A stretch of DNA of 64,000 bases, taken from positions 11,599,190 through 11,663,189 of the forward strand of contig CM072811.1 of the NCBI GenBank assembly GCA_037013495.1, given 5' to 3'. A program made the position numbers and the translations under genes. The stretch comes from Hippophae tibetana. Taxonomy: Eukaryota; Streptophyta; Magnoliopsida; Rosales; Elaeagnaceae. Below are positions 47,280-58,078 of the stretch, piece by piece. Each line of letters begins with the position of its first letter. Within the stretch, counting starts at the first letter, position 1. The notes under the pieces were generated by a model. That model was not told the DNA's origin. It saw only the letters and a program-made list of their open reading frames with translations, and did not search any database.

Positions 47280-47839
47280 AGCCTCTTGTTCACATCTTCA
47301 TAATCATGCGGTAAATTTTGGATCTCAATCTGACACGATTGACTTGAGGAGCCCATGCAATCGAATTATCTCCTAGATGTATAACACAGTCAAAGCGTTT
47401 ATAGAGTATCGAGTTTTGATTGGAATGAAGTGAATATAATTCATAAGATAATCAAAAATTACCCATACAGAATCATGGCCTTGAAAAGTTTGTGGTAATC
47501 CTTGTACAAAATCCATGGTTATGTCATCCCATTTTCATTCCAGTATCAAAAAGGGTTGAAGTAGTCCCATAGGTTTCTTGTGTTTTACCTTCACTTGTTA
47601 ACAAATCATGCACTTTTCCACAAAACTAAGCAATGCCTTTCCTTATTCCTTTCCACTAATAGGCCATTTTCAAATAACGGTACATTTTTGTGTTTCCAAG
47701 ATGTATCATAAATTTTGATGGGTGCTTTTCCTACAATATCTTGTCTCAAATAATCATTAATAGGTATTGTAATATTTCCATAGAAACACAATTCTTCTTC
47801 ATTGTAATTCCATCCTTCCACCATCTCTCCTTCATTCAC
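47280..47839 (-). pseudogene. Integrase zinc-binding region and first core Asp region, broken
   Basis: The N-terminal piece at 47839-47606 contains 'VGKAPIKIYDTSWKHKNV', corresponding to the HHCC zinc-binding segment with the His residues lost. Further left are 'ENGMT.PWILYKDYHK' and a 'DSVWVI'-like block (47460-47480) in separate frames. Confidence 0.5.
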
Positions 47840-48056
47840 TATGCACCATACTTCACAAATTTTAGGATCATTTGATTAAGCTACCATAACGTTCTCCAGT
47901 AATGTAGGACTAGTTACGAGGTTGTACATAAATGCTTATCTTCAATCATAATATAAATTGAATTTGTAACCTTCCATAGTATCTGTGTTTTTCCAGGGAT
48001 TCAACACTATTTACACAACAAAGCTTGACTTACGACTTAAACCATTGACCATAGTA

Positions 48057-48300
48057 TTAGCCTCTACAGGATGATATTCCAAAGTGAAGTCCTAATCCTA
48101 AAAATTCTCTAATCATATTTTTTTGTCTTAAATTGAGATCTTTTTTAGTGAAAAGATATTTGAGACTCTTATGGCCCGAGAAGATTTGGAATTTGGCTCT
48201 ATAAAGGTAGCATCTCCCATATTCAGAACAAAGACCACTTATGCTAGCTCTAAGTCTTGAGTTGGGTAGTTTCTCATATAACCCTTGAATTTTCATGATT
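48057..48300 (-). pseudogene. RNase H fragment
   Basis: '[20 protein letters not shown]' and 'LNLRQKNMIREFLG' correspond to the '[24 protein letters not shown]' segment of Tekay RNase H; the Asp of the TDH motif is replaced by Gly. Confidence 0.65.
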
Positions 48301-49250
48301 CGTAGGCAACTACTCAGTCATTTTGTGTTAAGACTCAACTAAGGCCTTGTAGTGATGTATCCGTGAAAATAACATTAGGTTCTATATTATCTGGCATAGT
48401 AAGGATTGGTGAAGTCATAAGTCATGTTTTCAATTCTTGGAATTCCTTTTCACAAGTTTCTTCCCATAAGAATTTAACTCCTTTCCAAGTAAGTCTTGAT
48501 GATTACGCAGCAATCTTAGAAAAGTCTTACATAAAATGTTGGTAATATCTAACTAATTTAAGGAAACTTCATAACTTAGTCACATTATTTGGTTGATTCC
48601 AATTTAATATTGCTTCAATCATGGAAGGATCCATAAAAATTCCTATTCCTCATATTACTTGTCTAGGGAGTTTAATTTTGTTAAGCTCAAAGTCACGCTT
48701 CTCATGCTTCACATACAATTGGTGCTCCCTTAGAGTTTATAAGGTGATTCTAAGATTTTTTTCATGTTCCTCATATTTCATTCATAAACACAATGATAAA
48801 TTGATCTAAATAAGGTCGAAATACCCAGTCATTAAATCCATAAAAGTTGTAGGATCATTCATCAATCCAAACAGCATGACATAAAATTCAAAATGCTCAT
48901 ACCGTGTACAAAAATCTATTTTGCATATATGTGGCACTCTGACCCCTAGTTGATGATATCCTAATCTTAGATCAATCATTGAGAAGAAACTTGCTCCTTT
49001 GGGTTGGTTGAATAATTAATCAATCTAAGGTAATAGATACTTGTTCTTTATGGTTACCCTATTCAATTGATAGTAATCAATGTAGAGTTTTAAACTTCCA
49101 TCCTTCTTCTTGACAAAGAGAACATATGTTAGCTAGAGTGATGAACTGAGTTGAATGAATCCTTTGCCAATAGCCTAATTCTTCAGGTCTTGTTTTTCCC
49201 TAGGTTCCATATGATAAGGAGTGATAGATTTTGGCATAGTTTTAGGATAT
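48301..49250 (-). pseudogene. Reverse transcriptase, catalytic site lost
   Basis: Readable blocks on the minus strand: '[20 protein letters not shown]' (49000-48930), '[20 protein letters not shown]' (48920-48860), and 'FIIVFMNEI' at 48770-48795, where active enzymes have FxDD: both aspartates are replaced (Asn, Glu). Several frameshifts. Motifs further left show the thumb and connection (48380-48560). Confidence 0.65.
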
Positions 49251-49297
49251 AATTTGATCACAAAATTGATATCTTCAGCTAGAGGGTGTCCAAGTAA

Positions 49298-49745
49298 TTA
49301 TTCTAGAAACACAACCCAACATTCATTTACCAATGGTATTCGCACTAAGCTTATTCCATTGGTTATTTCTATTTCTAGAGAATTTAGGAGAGCCATGCTT
49401 GATTGATTTCTTCTTCTACCTAAATAGCAATTAAGGAAAGTGCTAGAAGGGTTTACTCCTTTTTTGCCATAAAATTGGACTTCTATGCCCTTAAGGTTTT
49501 GGAAGGTATCATTCTTTTCAAAATGATTCACAATGGCTTGATATTTGGTCAACCAATCCATTCCTAAAATTATGTCTAAATAACACATATTGAGTATAAC
49601 AAGATCAGCTAGGAATTGGTAACCATTGAAGACAATTGAACAAGTTTTGCAAATATACGTGATATTAGATGAGGCTCCAAGAGGAGTATTTAAGGTAAGG
49701 GGTTTCACTGAAAGAATGAATGAATGAGTGGCACCAATATCGAAA
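49298..49745 (-). pseudogene. Protease domain of the Tekay-like element
   Basis: The active-site block DIGATHSF (49742-49718) replaces the usual D-S-G-A-T with Ile at the second position. It is followed by an open 136-codon stretch with ILNMCYLDIILGMDWLTKYQ, the typical 'D.ILGMDWL' flap/core motif. The region to the right (49746-49841) reads on towards gag up to the insertion point. Confidence 0.7.
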
Positions 49746-50678
49746 AGAAGTCAAACCTAATAGTGATATACCAGAATTGTACCTTTTACAATGTCATTGA
49801 TTTTGGATCCTCCTTGTCTACCAACTATCGCAGATGCTTGATGATAACTGTATTTTATATAGTTATTTTCATCTATTTTATTAATTATAATTTCTATGTT
49901 CTTCATATTTTTAGTTAATTTTAGTTTAATAAATTAATATTTACTTTTTTTATATTTTCAGAAAATTAAATAATTTGTATCGAAAACTTAATTAATTGCA
50001 AATTTATGTCTAAAAATATAATTTCAAATAATGGAGTTCTTAATTACAATTTATAAAAGTCAAAAATATAATTTAAATTAAAATCAGGCTTAATTTTAAT
50101 TATTAATAGTTTAAAATTTTAATTTAAATTAGAAAAAAGCTTAACTGTAATTAAAGAAAGTTAAAAATGTAATTTCAATTAAATTTGTGGGTCAAAATGA
50201 AATTAATTAAAGTTTATTTGTCTACGCAGGTGAGAAGAAGCCACGCGCCCTACCCCACGCGCGAAACGTGGACCATCCGAACAGAGAAGAAACGGCTATG
50301 ATTCGCGCATCTCTGCAACACCCGACCAACTCGCATAGGTGCAGATTCTGTCTTTCACGCGGCTCGGTGCCTGAGTGGGGCCCAACTACCGCGCAGGCCG
50401 GCGTGCAGTTGGGACCCACATGTCTGACGCGTTCAGCCGCTTTCCCCCCACGTTGCGCGCACCTCTGATCCCGTGTGGCATTTCTGCGTGTGCCCGTCCT
50501 TGAGCGCCAATGATATGCTGCCACGTGCCCCACTTTAACTTTCAGCAAATCACATCGTGACACGTGGCAGCGGGATTTGAAAATAAGAAACAGCGCCACG
50601 CATGATACCAGTTTGCGTTTTCGATATAATTTTGTCCCTCACGCGTATTAATTAATTAATTTCTCCACACTTATCTGT

Positions 50679-50698
50679 CCCCCCCCCCCCCCCCCCCC
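50679..50698. repeat. Homopolymer run of 20 C
   Basis: Twenty consecutive C bases, located just past the inner end of the left inverted arm (about 50662). Confidence 0.9.
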
Positions 50699-50732
50699 GC
50701 GTAAAATGTAATTTTTTTTATAAATTTGATGT

Positions 50733-50744
50733 TATAAATAGAGG
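50733..50744 (+). promoter_or_regulatory. TATA-like box in the fold-back element LTR
   Basis: gttataaataga, about 890 bases into the LTR, after the G-box-rich U3 and before an AT-rich leader. It is absent from the inverted right arm, which stops at U3. Confidence 0.4.
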
Positions 50745-51635
50745 ATAGTATGATAGAGTAAAAAAGTTTTTGAGTGTTTAGTTTTTGAGATTTTTTGTAT
50801 TGTTTGGTTTTGGACTGCAGAACACGCAGAAGCCATTTTTTGGCTTCTGTTGTGTTTTGCGTGTGCCAAATATTTGTGCTAAGAGATGTTTTAATTTTCT
50901 GTTTTCTTCATCTCATTTTTCTGAAACTGTTGTAATTTTAATTTTAATTTTATAAAGTAATTTAATTTTTCTAGGGTTGCATTTGATCTAAATTTATGAA
51001 GCTTTTATTTTAATTATTTTTGAACGATTTATAAGACGTTTGAGTTGTTTATTCTATTTTGTGCTTAATGCTTTTGATTATTTACGAATTTTATCAAATG
51101 ATTTGTGGCACATAAATAAACTTGGAAGATTCATTTTTGTGTATATTGCTCATAGATAGAATAACTTGTATTATGAAGGATAGAAATATACCCTAATTGT
51201 ATGTGTGGTCATTTGAGAACTTAGAACGTAATGAATCTCGGTGAATTTAATTCTCATAGGAATATAGTGAGTTAATTTAACGAGGTGTGTTTATACGGAG
51301 CTCGGAAGAGATGTATAAATAAAATTACAAGTTTTCGGTTGACAAATTAAATGTACTAAAAAAATATAAATCAAAAGAAAATAACATGATTTGAGTTGAT
51401 TAATTTGGTGAAAAATTGCAATCCTAGATTTTTTTTATTTTTTTTATTAAACTTTCTTCTTAAATTTGTTCCAAACCACGATCGTTTTGGATAAAATCAA
51501 AAAGAGATAATTTTAGTACTCAACAAACTGTAGTAACAAATCTCCGTGGAAATGATAACTTACTTATCAAATATTATTACTTGTGACCGTGTATACTTGC
51601 ACGTTTTATGTTCTCCAAAAGAGACAACAAGTTTT

Positions 51636-51653
51636 TGGCACCGTTGTCGGGGA
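51636..51653 (+). other. Primer binding site, tRNA-Asp type
   Basis: TGGCACCGTTGTCGGGGA matches the complement of the plant tRNA-Asp 3' end, TGGCGCCGTTGCCGGGGA, at 16 of 18 positions. This primer is typical of Athila/Tat-type elements and fixes the element's retroviral origin. Confidence 0.75.
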
Positions 51654-51714
51654 TTTGTTTTACTATTTTCAATGTTGATATTAATACCAATCAATTTGAT
51701 TTTAATTCAAAAAT

Positions 51715-52185
51715 AAAAAATTCTTATTGCTTGTTGTTGTTTGTTTAATTTATTTTTAAATTTTCGTCTAAGTTGAGATTTTTTTTAACACACAAATCTT
51801 AACTTCAAAAAGAAAAAAAAATTTATGCTTAGTGTTTGTTGTTGAATTTATTTTTCAATTTTCTCGTAAGTTGAGATTTTGTTTAACATACAAATCTTAA
51901 CTTACAAAAATAAAATAAATTATTATTATTATTTATTTTTTTGTTATTTATTTATTTTTTTCAATTTTATCGTGAGCTTAGATTTTGTTTGACACACAAA
52001 TCTTAACTTACAAAAAGAAAAAGAAAATTATTCTTATTGTTGCTTGTTTAGTTTATTTTCCATGTTCTCATGAGTTGATATTTTGTTTGATACACAAATC
52101 TTAACTCACAAAAAGAAAAAAAATTCTTATTGTTGGTTGTTTAATTTAATTTTTTTTCTCGTGAGTTGATATTTTTTCTTATTGT
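51715..52185 (+). repeat. Tandem repeats each with an internal hairpin
   Basis: Four to five units of about 95-125 bases. Each has 'gttgttg.ttgtttaattta', a T-rich tract, 'gtgagttgagattttgttt', a short loop, and 'acacaaatcttaactt'. The last two pieces pair as a stem (AAGTTgAGATTT with AAATCTtAACTT). The last unit is cut by the inverted arm at about 52186. Confidence 0.7.
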
Positions 52186-52188
52186 TGG

Positions 52189-52983
52189 TTGTTTAATTAA
52201 TTAATATGCGTGGGGGACAAAATTATATCGAAAACGCAAACTGGTATCATGCGTGGCGTTGTTTCTTATTTTCAAATCCCACTGCCACGTGTCACGATGT
52301 GATTCGCTGAAAGTTAAAGTGGGACACGTGGCAGCATATCATTGCCGCTCAAGGATGGGCGCACGCAGAAATGCCGCATGTGATCAGAGGTGCGCGCAAA
52401 CTGGGGGGGGACAGCGGCTGGACGCGTCAGACACGTGGGTCCCAACTGCACGCCGGCCTGCGCGGAAGGTAGGCCCCACTCGGGCACCGAGCAGCATGAA
52501 AGATAGAATCTGCACCCATGTGAATCATAGCCGTTTCTTCTCTGATCGAACGGTCCACGTTTCGCGCGTGGTGTAGGGCGCGTGGCTTCTTCTCACTTGC
52601 GCAGACAAATAAACTTTAATTAATTTCATTTTGACCCACAAATTTAATTCAAATTACATTTTCAACTTTCTTTAATTATAGTTAAGCCATTTTCTAATTT
52701 AAATTAAATTTTTAAACTTTTAATAATTAAAATTAAGCCCGATTTTAATTTAAATTATATTTTTTACTTTTATAAATTGTAATTAAGAACTCTATTATTT
52801 GAAATTATATTTTTAGACATAAATTTGAAATTAATTAAGTTTTTGATACAAATTATTTAATTTTCTTAAAATATAAAAAAAATAGTAAATACTAATTTAT
52901 TAAACTAAAATTAACTAAAAATATGAACATAGCAATTATAATTAATAAAATAGATGAAAATAATATATAAAATACAATTATCA
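52189..52983 (-). repeat. Inverted right arm (LTR U3 start) of the fold-back element
   Basis: Reverse complement of 49842-50662 along its whole length with scattered differences, including the GC-rich ACGTG block (52255-52560) and the outer AT-rich 230 bases. A small open frame at 52253-52576 and its mirror at 50222-50599 are the same U3 DNA read through and are not genes. Confidence 0.85.
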
Positions 52984-54122
52984 CTTGACCTTGCATTCCT
53001 TAATTCTAAGTGGCAATGCCTTGACCCTTGTCCTCTAAATGGGTAAATTATTGACATTGAAAAGTTGGTGCTATACTACAAGCTAGTTGCAAAGATTGTC
53101 GAGGAGGTTGATAGGATCTTGACGAATATTCTTGGAATGATCATTTTGGTTGTTGAAAATTCTATTGAGGCTATCGACTATTTTGTTGACTTGACCCTTG
53201 AGAATTTCTCCTAGTATTTGATGCTCCATAATTAAAACTTAAGTATGATCCTCCTATAAATGGTTCGACAGTGAGATAAGGGTACTTATTCATGAGGTGT
53301 CCCAATTGGTTGTAATGATAATAGGTATAAGAGTGATACTGAGGACTTCCAAATGAGTTACTATCGGACGATCTACTGCATTATCTTTTTCCAAAATTTA
53401 TTTTTCTCTTTGACTTTATCCTCGATCTTTCAAGATGATGTGACCACTTTTAACTATTCTACATTTACTTGTTTGACTCTGTAAATTGTGATAGCCATTG
53501 CAGCATAGGTCTGTACACATTGATACATAAATTGTATGTAGATATCATGTCGTAAGCCCCTCAAAAACTTTGCAGCATTGTCAAAATTTCATGCTACCAT
53601 ATATTTTTGCAAATCTTGATAGTTGATTGAGAAAATTCTCATATTATGTGATAATCATATCATCTCGCTTAAGATACATAAATTCGAACACGTTGTTAGC
53701 CCTTACAGTCTTAGTAAAGAATCTTTCATAAAACAACTCCTTGAATTCTTCCAATCTAACTGTCTCTACATCTCTTCCTCTACTAGCATATTCACACTAG
53801 TATTTAGCTTTTCTAGTTAGTTTGTATTCAGCTAAAGAAACTCTAAAATGAATCAAAATGTTAAGAGCATTCATCTTCTTCTTAATTTCCAAAACCTATC
53901 CTTTCGTGATGTCAAGCTGGGAGTACCATCATACAGCAATGGCCTCGTTTTCTTGAATTCTTTCATGTAATAAGCTCTAACTATTTCCTTGAGTTCTTTA
54001 CCCTAAGTAATTAACCTTCACAGTGTATGGAAGAGGCCATAATTTTCACCTACATCCCATACATGTTGCTCTTTATCTTCCCTTACGAGTGGGATTTTAG
54101 TCACCTTTCTTTTTGGAGGCAT
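52984..54122 (-). pseudogene. Gag of the Tekay-like gypsy element
   Basis: Minus-strand start ATG at 54122 followed by PPKRKVTKIPLVREDKEQHV, a basic N-terminus usual in this lineage. The capsid part (53990-53480) is in several frames. A degenerate zinc knuckle (YHYNQLGHLMNKYP, Cys residues replaced by Tyr) lies at about 53320-53275. The end (53060-52989) reads on across the insertion into the pre-protease region. Dead. Confidence 0.6.
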
Positions 54123-54190
54123 ACTGAGACAAAAATAGTTCAAAATATTTTATGATTATGAATGAATATCATTCCTAGGATATAGAACCA

Positions 54191-54203
54191 TGCTCTCATA
54201 CCA
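54191..54203 (-). other. Primer binding site (initiator tRNA-Met type) of the Tekay-like element
   Basis: Minus strand TGGTATGAGAGCA matches TGGTATCAGAGC at 11 of 12 positions and lies 3 bases from the LTR end. Confidence 0.7.
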
Positions 54204-54206
54204 AAC

Positions 54207-54808
54207 TATCACACTCCAAAAAATGGGTACGTGAGATAAGAAAGGGTAAATTTTTAAAGTATAATTAAAAGAAATTCAAAATATTTATTTAATAAAACTT
54301 CAATTTAATTTGAAATATCCCTATTTAAAAACATAATTTAAAAAAACTATTTAAATTACAAATCATATATTAGAAAAAAAAGATTCTTTTACATCATGCC
54401 TCAACATTTACTCCAAATAAAGGTTACAAGATGAAATACAAATTTATAACATGAAGTTCTCTTATTCTTTTCTCGTCTTTGAGTTGTGCACTGCTCTATC
54501 AAACCCTAATCAAGAGGTGAGGGCATAATGAGATGAGCTACACATATCTCAATAGGAGTCTACTCTAATATATATTTTCAAAAAATAATCATTCGTGATG
54601 CATGTTATTTATTACTAAAATTTCATGAATGGTAATCATTATCATGTCATAGAGTAGAGAGATTTTAGTCATAATACCCAGGTATACTAGTAAATCTTTA
54701 CTTCTAGGGGATCGAGGGAAAGGTATGTACCACGTAACCTAGTGCATGCTCATATAATATGAAATGCGATATAAATCCAATGCATGATGTGCAGCCCCAT
54801 ATGTATCA
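54207..54808 (-). repeat. 5' LTR of the Tekay-like element
   Basis: The inner end on the plus strand, tatcacactcc, is the decayed 'GGAGTGTGACA' LTR end of this branch, directly next to the primer site. The outer end was set at ...tgtatca (54808) because a new LTR-like TGAT start follows at 54811. About 600 bp. Confidence 0.45.
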
Positions 54809-54810
54809 AT

Positions 54811-55428
54811 TGATAACACTATGAAAGTAGATTAATTTTGCCACTTCTAAACCACTTATTTTTCTTGTTTTTGTTTAAATATCATGAATAAGCTTAATTT
54901 GTGTTTAATATGTTAATGTAGGTAAAAACGTATCAAACACATAAAAATAGGAAAAAATTAGGACAAATATAGGATTAACAAGGGAGTAGATCAATCTAGA
55001 CATCTGTAGATCGACCAAAGGTTTATCACTCGATCAATCGACTAGGGAGTAGATTGGTCAAGGGTTCATCACTGGTACAGATTTCAACGCATCAGCTTTA
55101 AATTGAATTCCAACTTTCAATCTTAGCCTCTGGATCAAAGTAATACAAATCCTAATCTAAAAAGGATGCATTTCAGCATATTTAAATCACCATAGAGAGG
55201 TAGTAGCTCCCAAGAAGAGAAAAAAATTTCAAGAGCTTCTTCTTTGTTTATGAGAAATCTGAGCATTAAAAATATAATTATGTCTAGCTAATTTTTTAAT
55301 CTAAGGATCTTATGAACCCAATTTCTACATGTGATGATATTATATTTTATCCTAATTGTTATTGCAATTCAATTATATTATTTAATTTGATTTTTATGCT
55401 ATTAATTGTTTGGACAACATTTTATCTA
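54811..55428 (+). repeat. Gypsy LTR (+), left member of an inverted pair
   Basis: Starts TGATAACACTATGAAAGTAG and includes 'actcgatcaatcgac' motifs (55023-55037), like the cluster at 40.8 kb, and a U5 side whose last 160 bases (55264-55425) pair with 55437-55615 inverted. It lacks its own end; the join to the next LTR is inside U5. Confidence 0.5.
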
Positions 55429-55615
55429 TATCGGTAATTAAATAGATTTAAGAGAATTATTTAATTATCAGTATAAAAAACAGATTAAATAATACAACTA
55501 AATTAAAATTATAATTGGGGTAAAATATTATATCATCACATGGTGAAAATTGGATTCATAAGATCCCTAGATTAATAAATTAACTACACAAAATTGTGTC
55601 CATAAAGCTCATATT
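55264..55615. repeat. Inverted repeat at the LTR-LTR join
   Basis: Arms of about 160 bases around a centre near 55430; for example, 'taatctaaggatcttatgaa' (55300-55319) pairs with 'ttcataagatccctagatta' (55555-55574). Confidence 0.75.
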
Positions 55616-56397
55616 TTTCATAAAGGAATACATAAAAAATGATAAAGAAAATAGTAGAAGAAGAAATACAATCAATCTCTTGAATTGTAGTATTAATCTC
55701 CTCTTCAATCTCCACCAAAATTGTATCCCTTCTTGAATTTTTCTTTATTCTTCTCTCTTTTTAACTCAAAAAATTGACCAAACTTTGGGTTTATGTGGTG
55801 ATTTAGGGATTAAATATAGCTCAGGTGCGATTTGGATCATCATATCAACTTTAGATCAATGGTTGAGATCAAAACAAGCAAAAACTGACAGCACTAACCA
55901 ATCACAGAGCGGCACGTGGTGCACGGAATTCACTGGGCGAATCAAAGCGTAAGGAGGGGTAAGGAAGACCAATTAGAGTCAACACTCGCTAAGTTAGCGA
56001 CACACGATGCAACATGATTCATGGAAATGATGGCATGGTGCACGGAGTAATGGAGTGGCGACACGTGTCAAGTAAGTTTGATCGATCTCTGAATTCTGAT
56101 TGATTATCATGCTAACACGTGGCATGCGATTCGTCCTCCTCACATGTGGCATAATGTGATTCGTTGTCCCTACTTGCATGGCGTCTGTGTGGCTTGCCCA
56201 ATCAGCTCCATTGCTTACGTGGCATGACAAGTGGAAGCTCTTGATTGACCCTGCGTTAAAAATTCATAAAAAATCCAAAAATTATATTTTCACCCTTTTT
56301 CACTAAATATTTTATATTTTAATATATTTTTTTACCCAAAAATACTTTTTATTGAATAAAAAAGTGTGCTAATGACTCTACTTTCATAGAGTCATCG
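55429..56397 (-). repeat. Gypsy LTR (-), right member of an inverted pair
   Basis: The minus-strand start carries the hairpin ATGACTCTA-CTTTCA-TAGAGTCAT (56372-56395), the same as at 1066-1093. U3 (55900-56230) has four ACGTG-core motifs. U5 (55437-55615) is the inverted counterpart of 55264-55425. The two LTRs share U5 but differ in U3, so they come from related, not identical, elements. Confidence 0.5.
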
Positions 56398-56996
56398 TGC
56401 TTGAGTGCATTTCACATGTTATTAGTTCACTTCATTGTTCAGTTACAGATCAATAGTTCCTAATCACACTACTTAGAGTGGTGTTGGCTCTAGGAGATAG
56501 TCAAATACTTGTGCCAGTTCACATAGTTGTAGAGGCACCAAGAGAAGGCTATAATAGGAAGTTAGGACAGTGTGGTCCTAGTAATAATGGTATTTGAGTT
56601 TATATTCTATTAAGTTGTATTTATTTATTTTGTTTAGTAAATTTTTTTACCACTAAGTAGTTGCCATAATCAACTTTAGGATTTTACCACATACATAGGG
56701 ACTCTATGTAGGTTTACCTCATTATAAGATTGTGTTTGTATGATCTTCTTTGTTCAGAGCACAATCTCAGCCTTGATTGTGTATGTTACGACATATAGGC
56801 TTAGAACCTGGATTGGAAAGTTTTTTACTTTCTGTATAGCATGCTATATCTTTTTATTAATAGCCTATGTATAGTATCTTGTTTGCGGTATTTATTTTAT
56901 ATCCTTGTTTGTTCAGCTGCTTGTAGAGGTGAGTTCTTTAGAGGTTTATATCTCCTTACCCTAGTTGTGTACCAGGTCTAAGACTCTTTCATAAAT
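56398..56996 (+). repeat. Partial LTR (+) of the LARD-like family
   Basis: Reverse complement of 13240-13600 and of about 57480-58050. Shared blocks: 'agagtggtgttggct' (56478), 'ttaccacata.atagggactctat' (56687), 'ggtttacctcattata' (56714), and 'tctccttacc.tagttgtgta' (56951). It is truncated at about 56996, where an LTR in the opposite direction starts. Confidence 0.5.
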
Positions 56997-58078
56997 GAAT
57001 TGAGTTTTCCATACCTAGGAACAATTGCATATAGGTCAATTATTCTTCTAAGAAAAATAGGCATCCTGGACCTAGATAAGGAGTAGAAATATCAACCATA
57101 GAAATTTTTGTGAGCTCTATTCAAATTCGGCCAAGTAGGCCTCCCAATATGAATTAAATAGATAGCATAGAAAAAGTATGAAAATATATACTTAATTCAA
57201 CACACAACAAAAATAACCAATAGATAAGAAACATCAATCTATGTTAAAGACATTAGTAACGGTGAGCCTCACAGGCTCCTATCAAGACTAGCAACATGTA
57301 TAAACAGGGCAACCATCACACAGTATGTGAAATAGGCATACATATTGGAAAAGCTATAAAGGATTTCCAATCACTTTAAGACCTCAAATATGGGAACATA
57401 TTCGGTAAATGATGATTGTACTCTCACAACATTTGATTATACATAAAATAGCATACCAAATGAAAGAGTCTAACACCAAGTATACAACCAAGGTAAGGAG
57501 ATATTTATTCCATAATGAGTCACACAAAACTTGCAGGTAGCATAAATAAATAGAAAGTAGATAATAAGCAAAATCAATATAAATTAATAAAATAACAGGC
57601 AGATTAATTCAAAATAATAGGAGCAATAATTAGAAAGCTATAGGCGTGCTATAAGAAAATGAATCAAAGCATGCAACAACATAAATCAAGTAAACTTTCT
57701 AGTAAGATTCTAAATCTAGTATGTTGGAAGGTATATGATACGAACTCGGATTATACTAACATAATAGCTAATAAATACATAACATAAGATATAATGAGAT
57801 AAACCCATATAGAACCCATGTCGATGTAGTAACATCCTAGGGTTATTATGGAAACCGATCGATAGCAAACAATTCACTAAAAACAATAAACAGATACAAC
57901 TTGATAAAAGTATAAACGTAAATAACCTCTATTAAGTAGGACCACTCTATCCTAACTACTTATTATTTTCCTCATTTGCTGGCTCCATAACAACTTGATC
58001 CAATGCACATATTTGACTCTCTTTCAGAGCCAACACCACACATATCAATGTCATCAGTAAAATATGATCAACAATGTG

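Larger units (their letters stand above)
49842..51629 (+). repeat. LTR of the fold-back element
   Basis: TG...CA, about 1788 bp. U3 includes a GC-rich part (50225-50600) with several ACGTG-core motifs, a 20-base C run (50679-50698) and 'gttataaataga' (TATA-like, 50733-50744). U5 ends 'tgtatacttgcacgttttat...gagacaaca', the position where related gypsy LTRs have 'cacttgcg'. The primer site starts 6 bases further on. Confidence 0.65.
49842..52983 (+). mobile_element. Fold-back LTR element: LTR, PBS, hairpin repeats, inverted LTR start
   Basis: 3142 bp between identical 5-bp repeats CTTGA (49837-49841 and 52984-52988). It starts TGATAACTGTATTTTATATA and ends with the inverse (...ATACAATTATCA). 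The left 1.79 kb looks like an LTR and is followed by an 18-base tRNA-Asp primer site; then comes about 0.5 kb of hairpin-bearing tandem repeats, then about 795 bp that is the reverse complement of the first 820 bp of the left LTR. Both outer ends are thus U3 ends. No protein is encoded. The 5-bp duplication and TG/CA ends point to retroviral-type integrase, although normal elements have one U3 and one U5 end. Confidence 0.85.
46500..54808 (-). mobile_element. Dead Tekay/Del-like Ty3/gypsy element (chromovirus branch)
   Basis: Minus-strand order from right to left: 5' LTR, tRNA-iMet primer site, gag (from 54122), [insertion 49842-52983], protease, RT, RNase H, zinc-binding domain, integrase core, and a chromodomain-like end. 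Order and motifs match the Tekay/Del chromoviruses of plants. Every domain is broken. Gag and protease readings meet across the insertion, which proves that the fold-back element is younger. Confidence 0.8.

Noticed and set aside
50222-50599. Protein gene on the minus strand (and its mirror at 52253-52576)
   Set aside because: Both are the same GC-rich U3 DNA of the inverted arms read in an open frame; Arg/Ala/His-rich translation with no domain, and frames are kept only because the DNA is GC-rich.
49842-52983. Mutator-like or other DNA transposon with long terminal inverted repeats
   Set aside because: The duplication is 5 bp, not 8-11 bp; the ends are TG/CA; and a tRNA-Asp primer site and LTR-like U5 lie inside.
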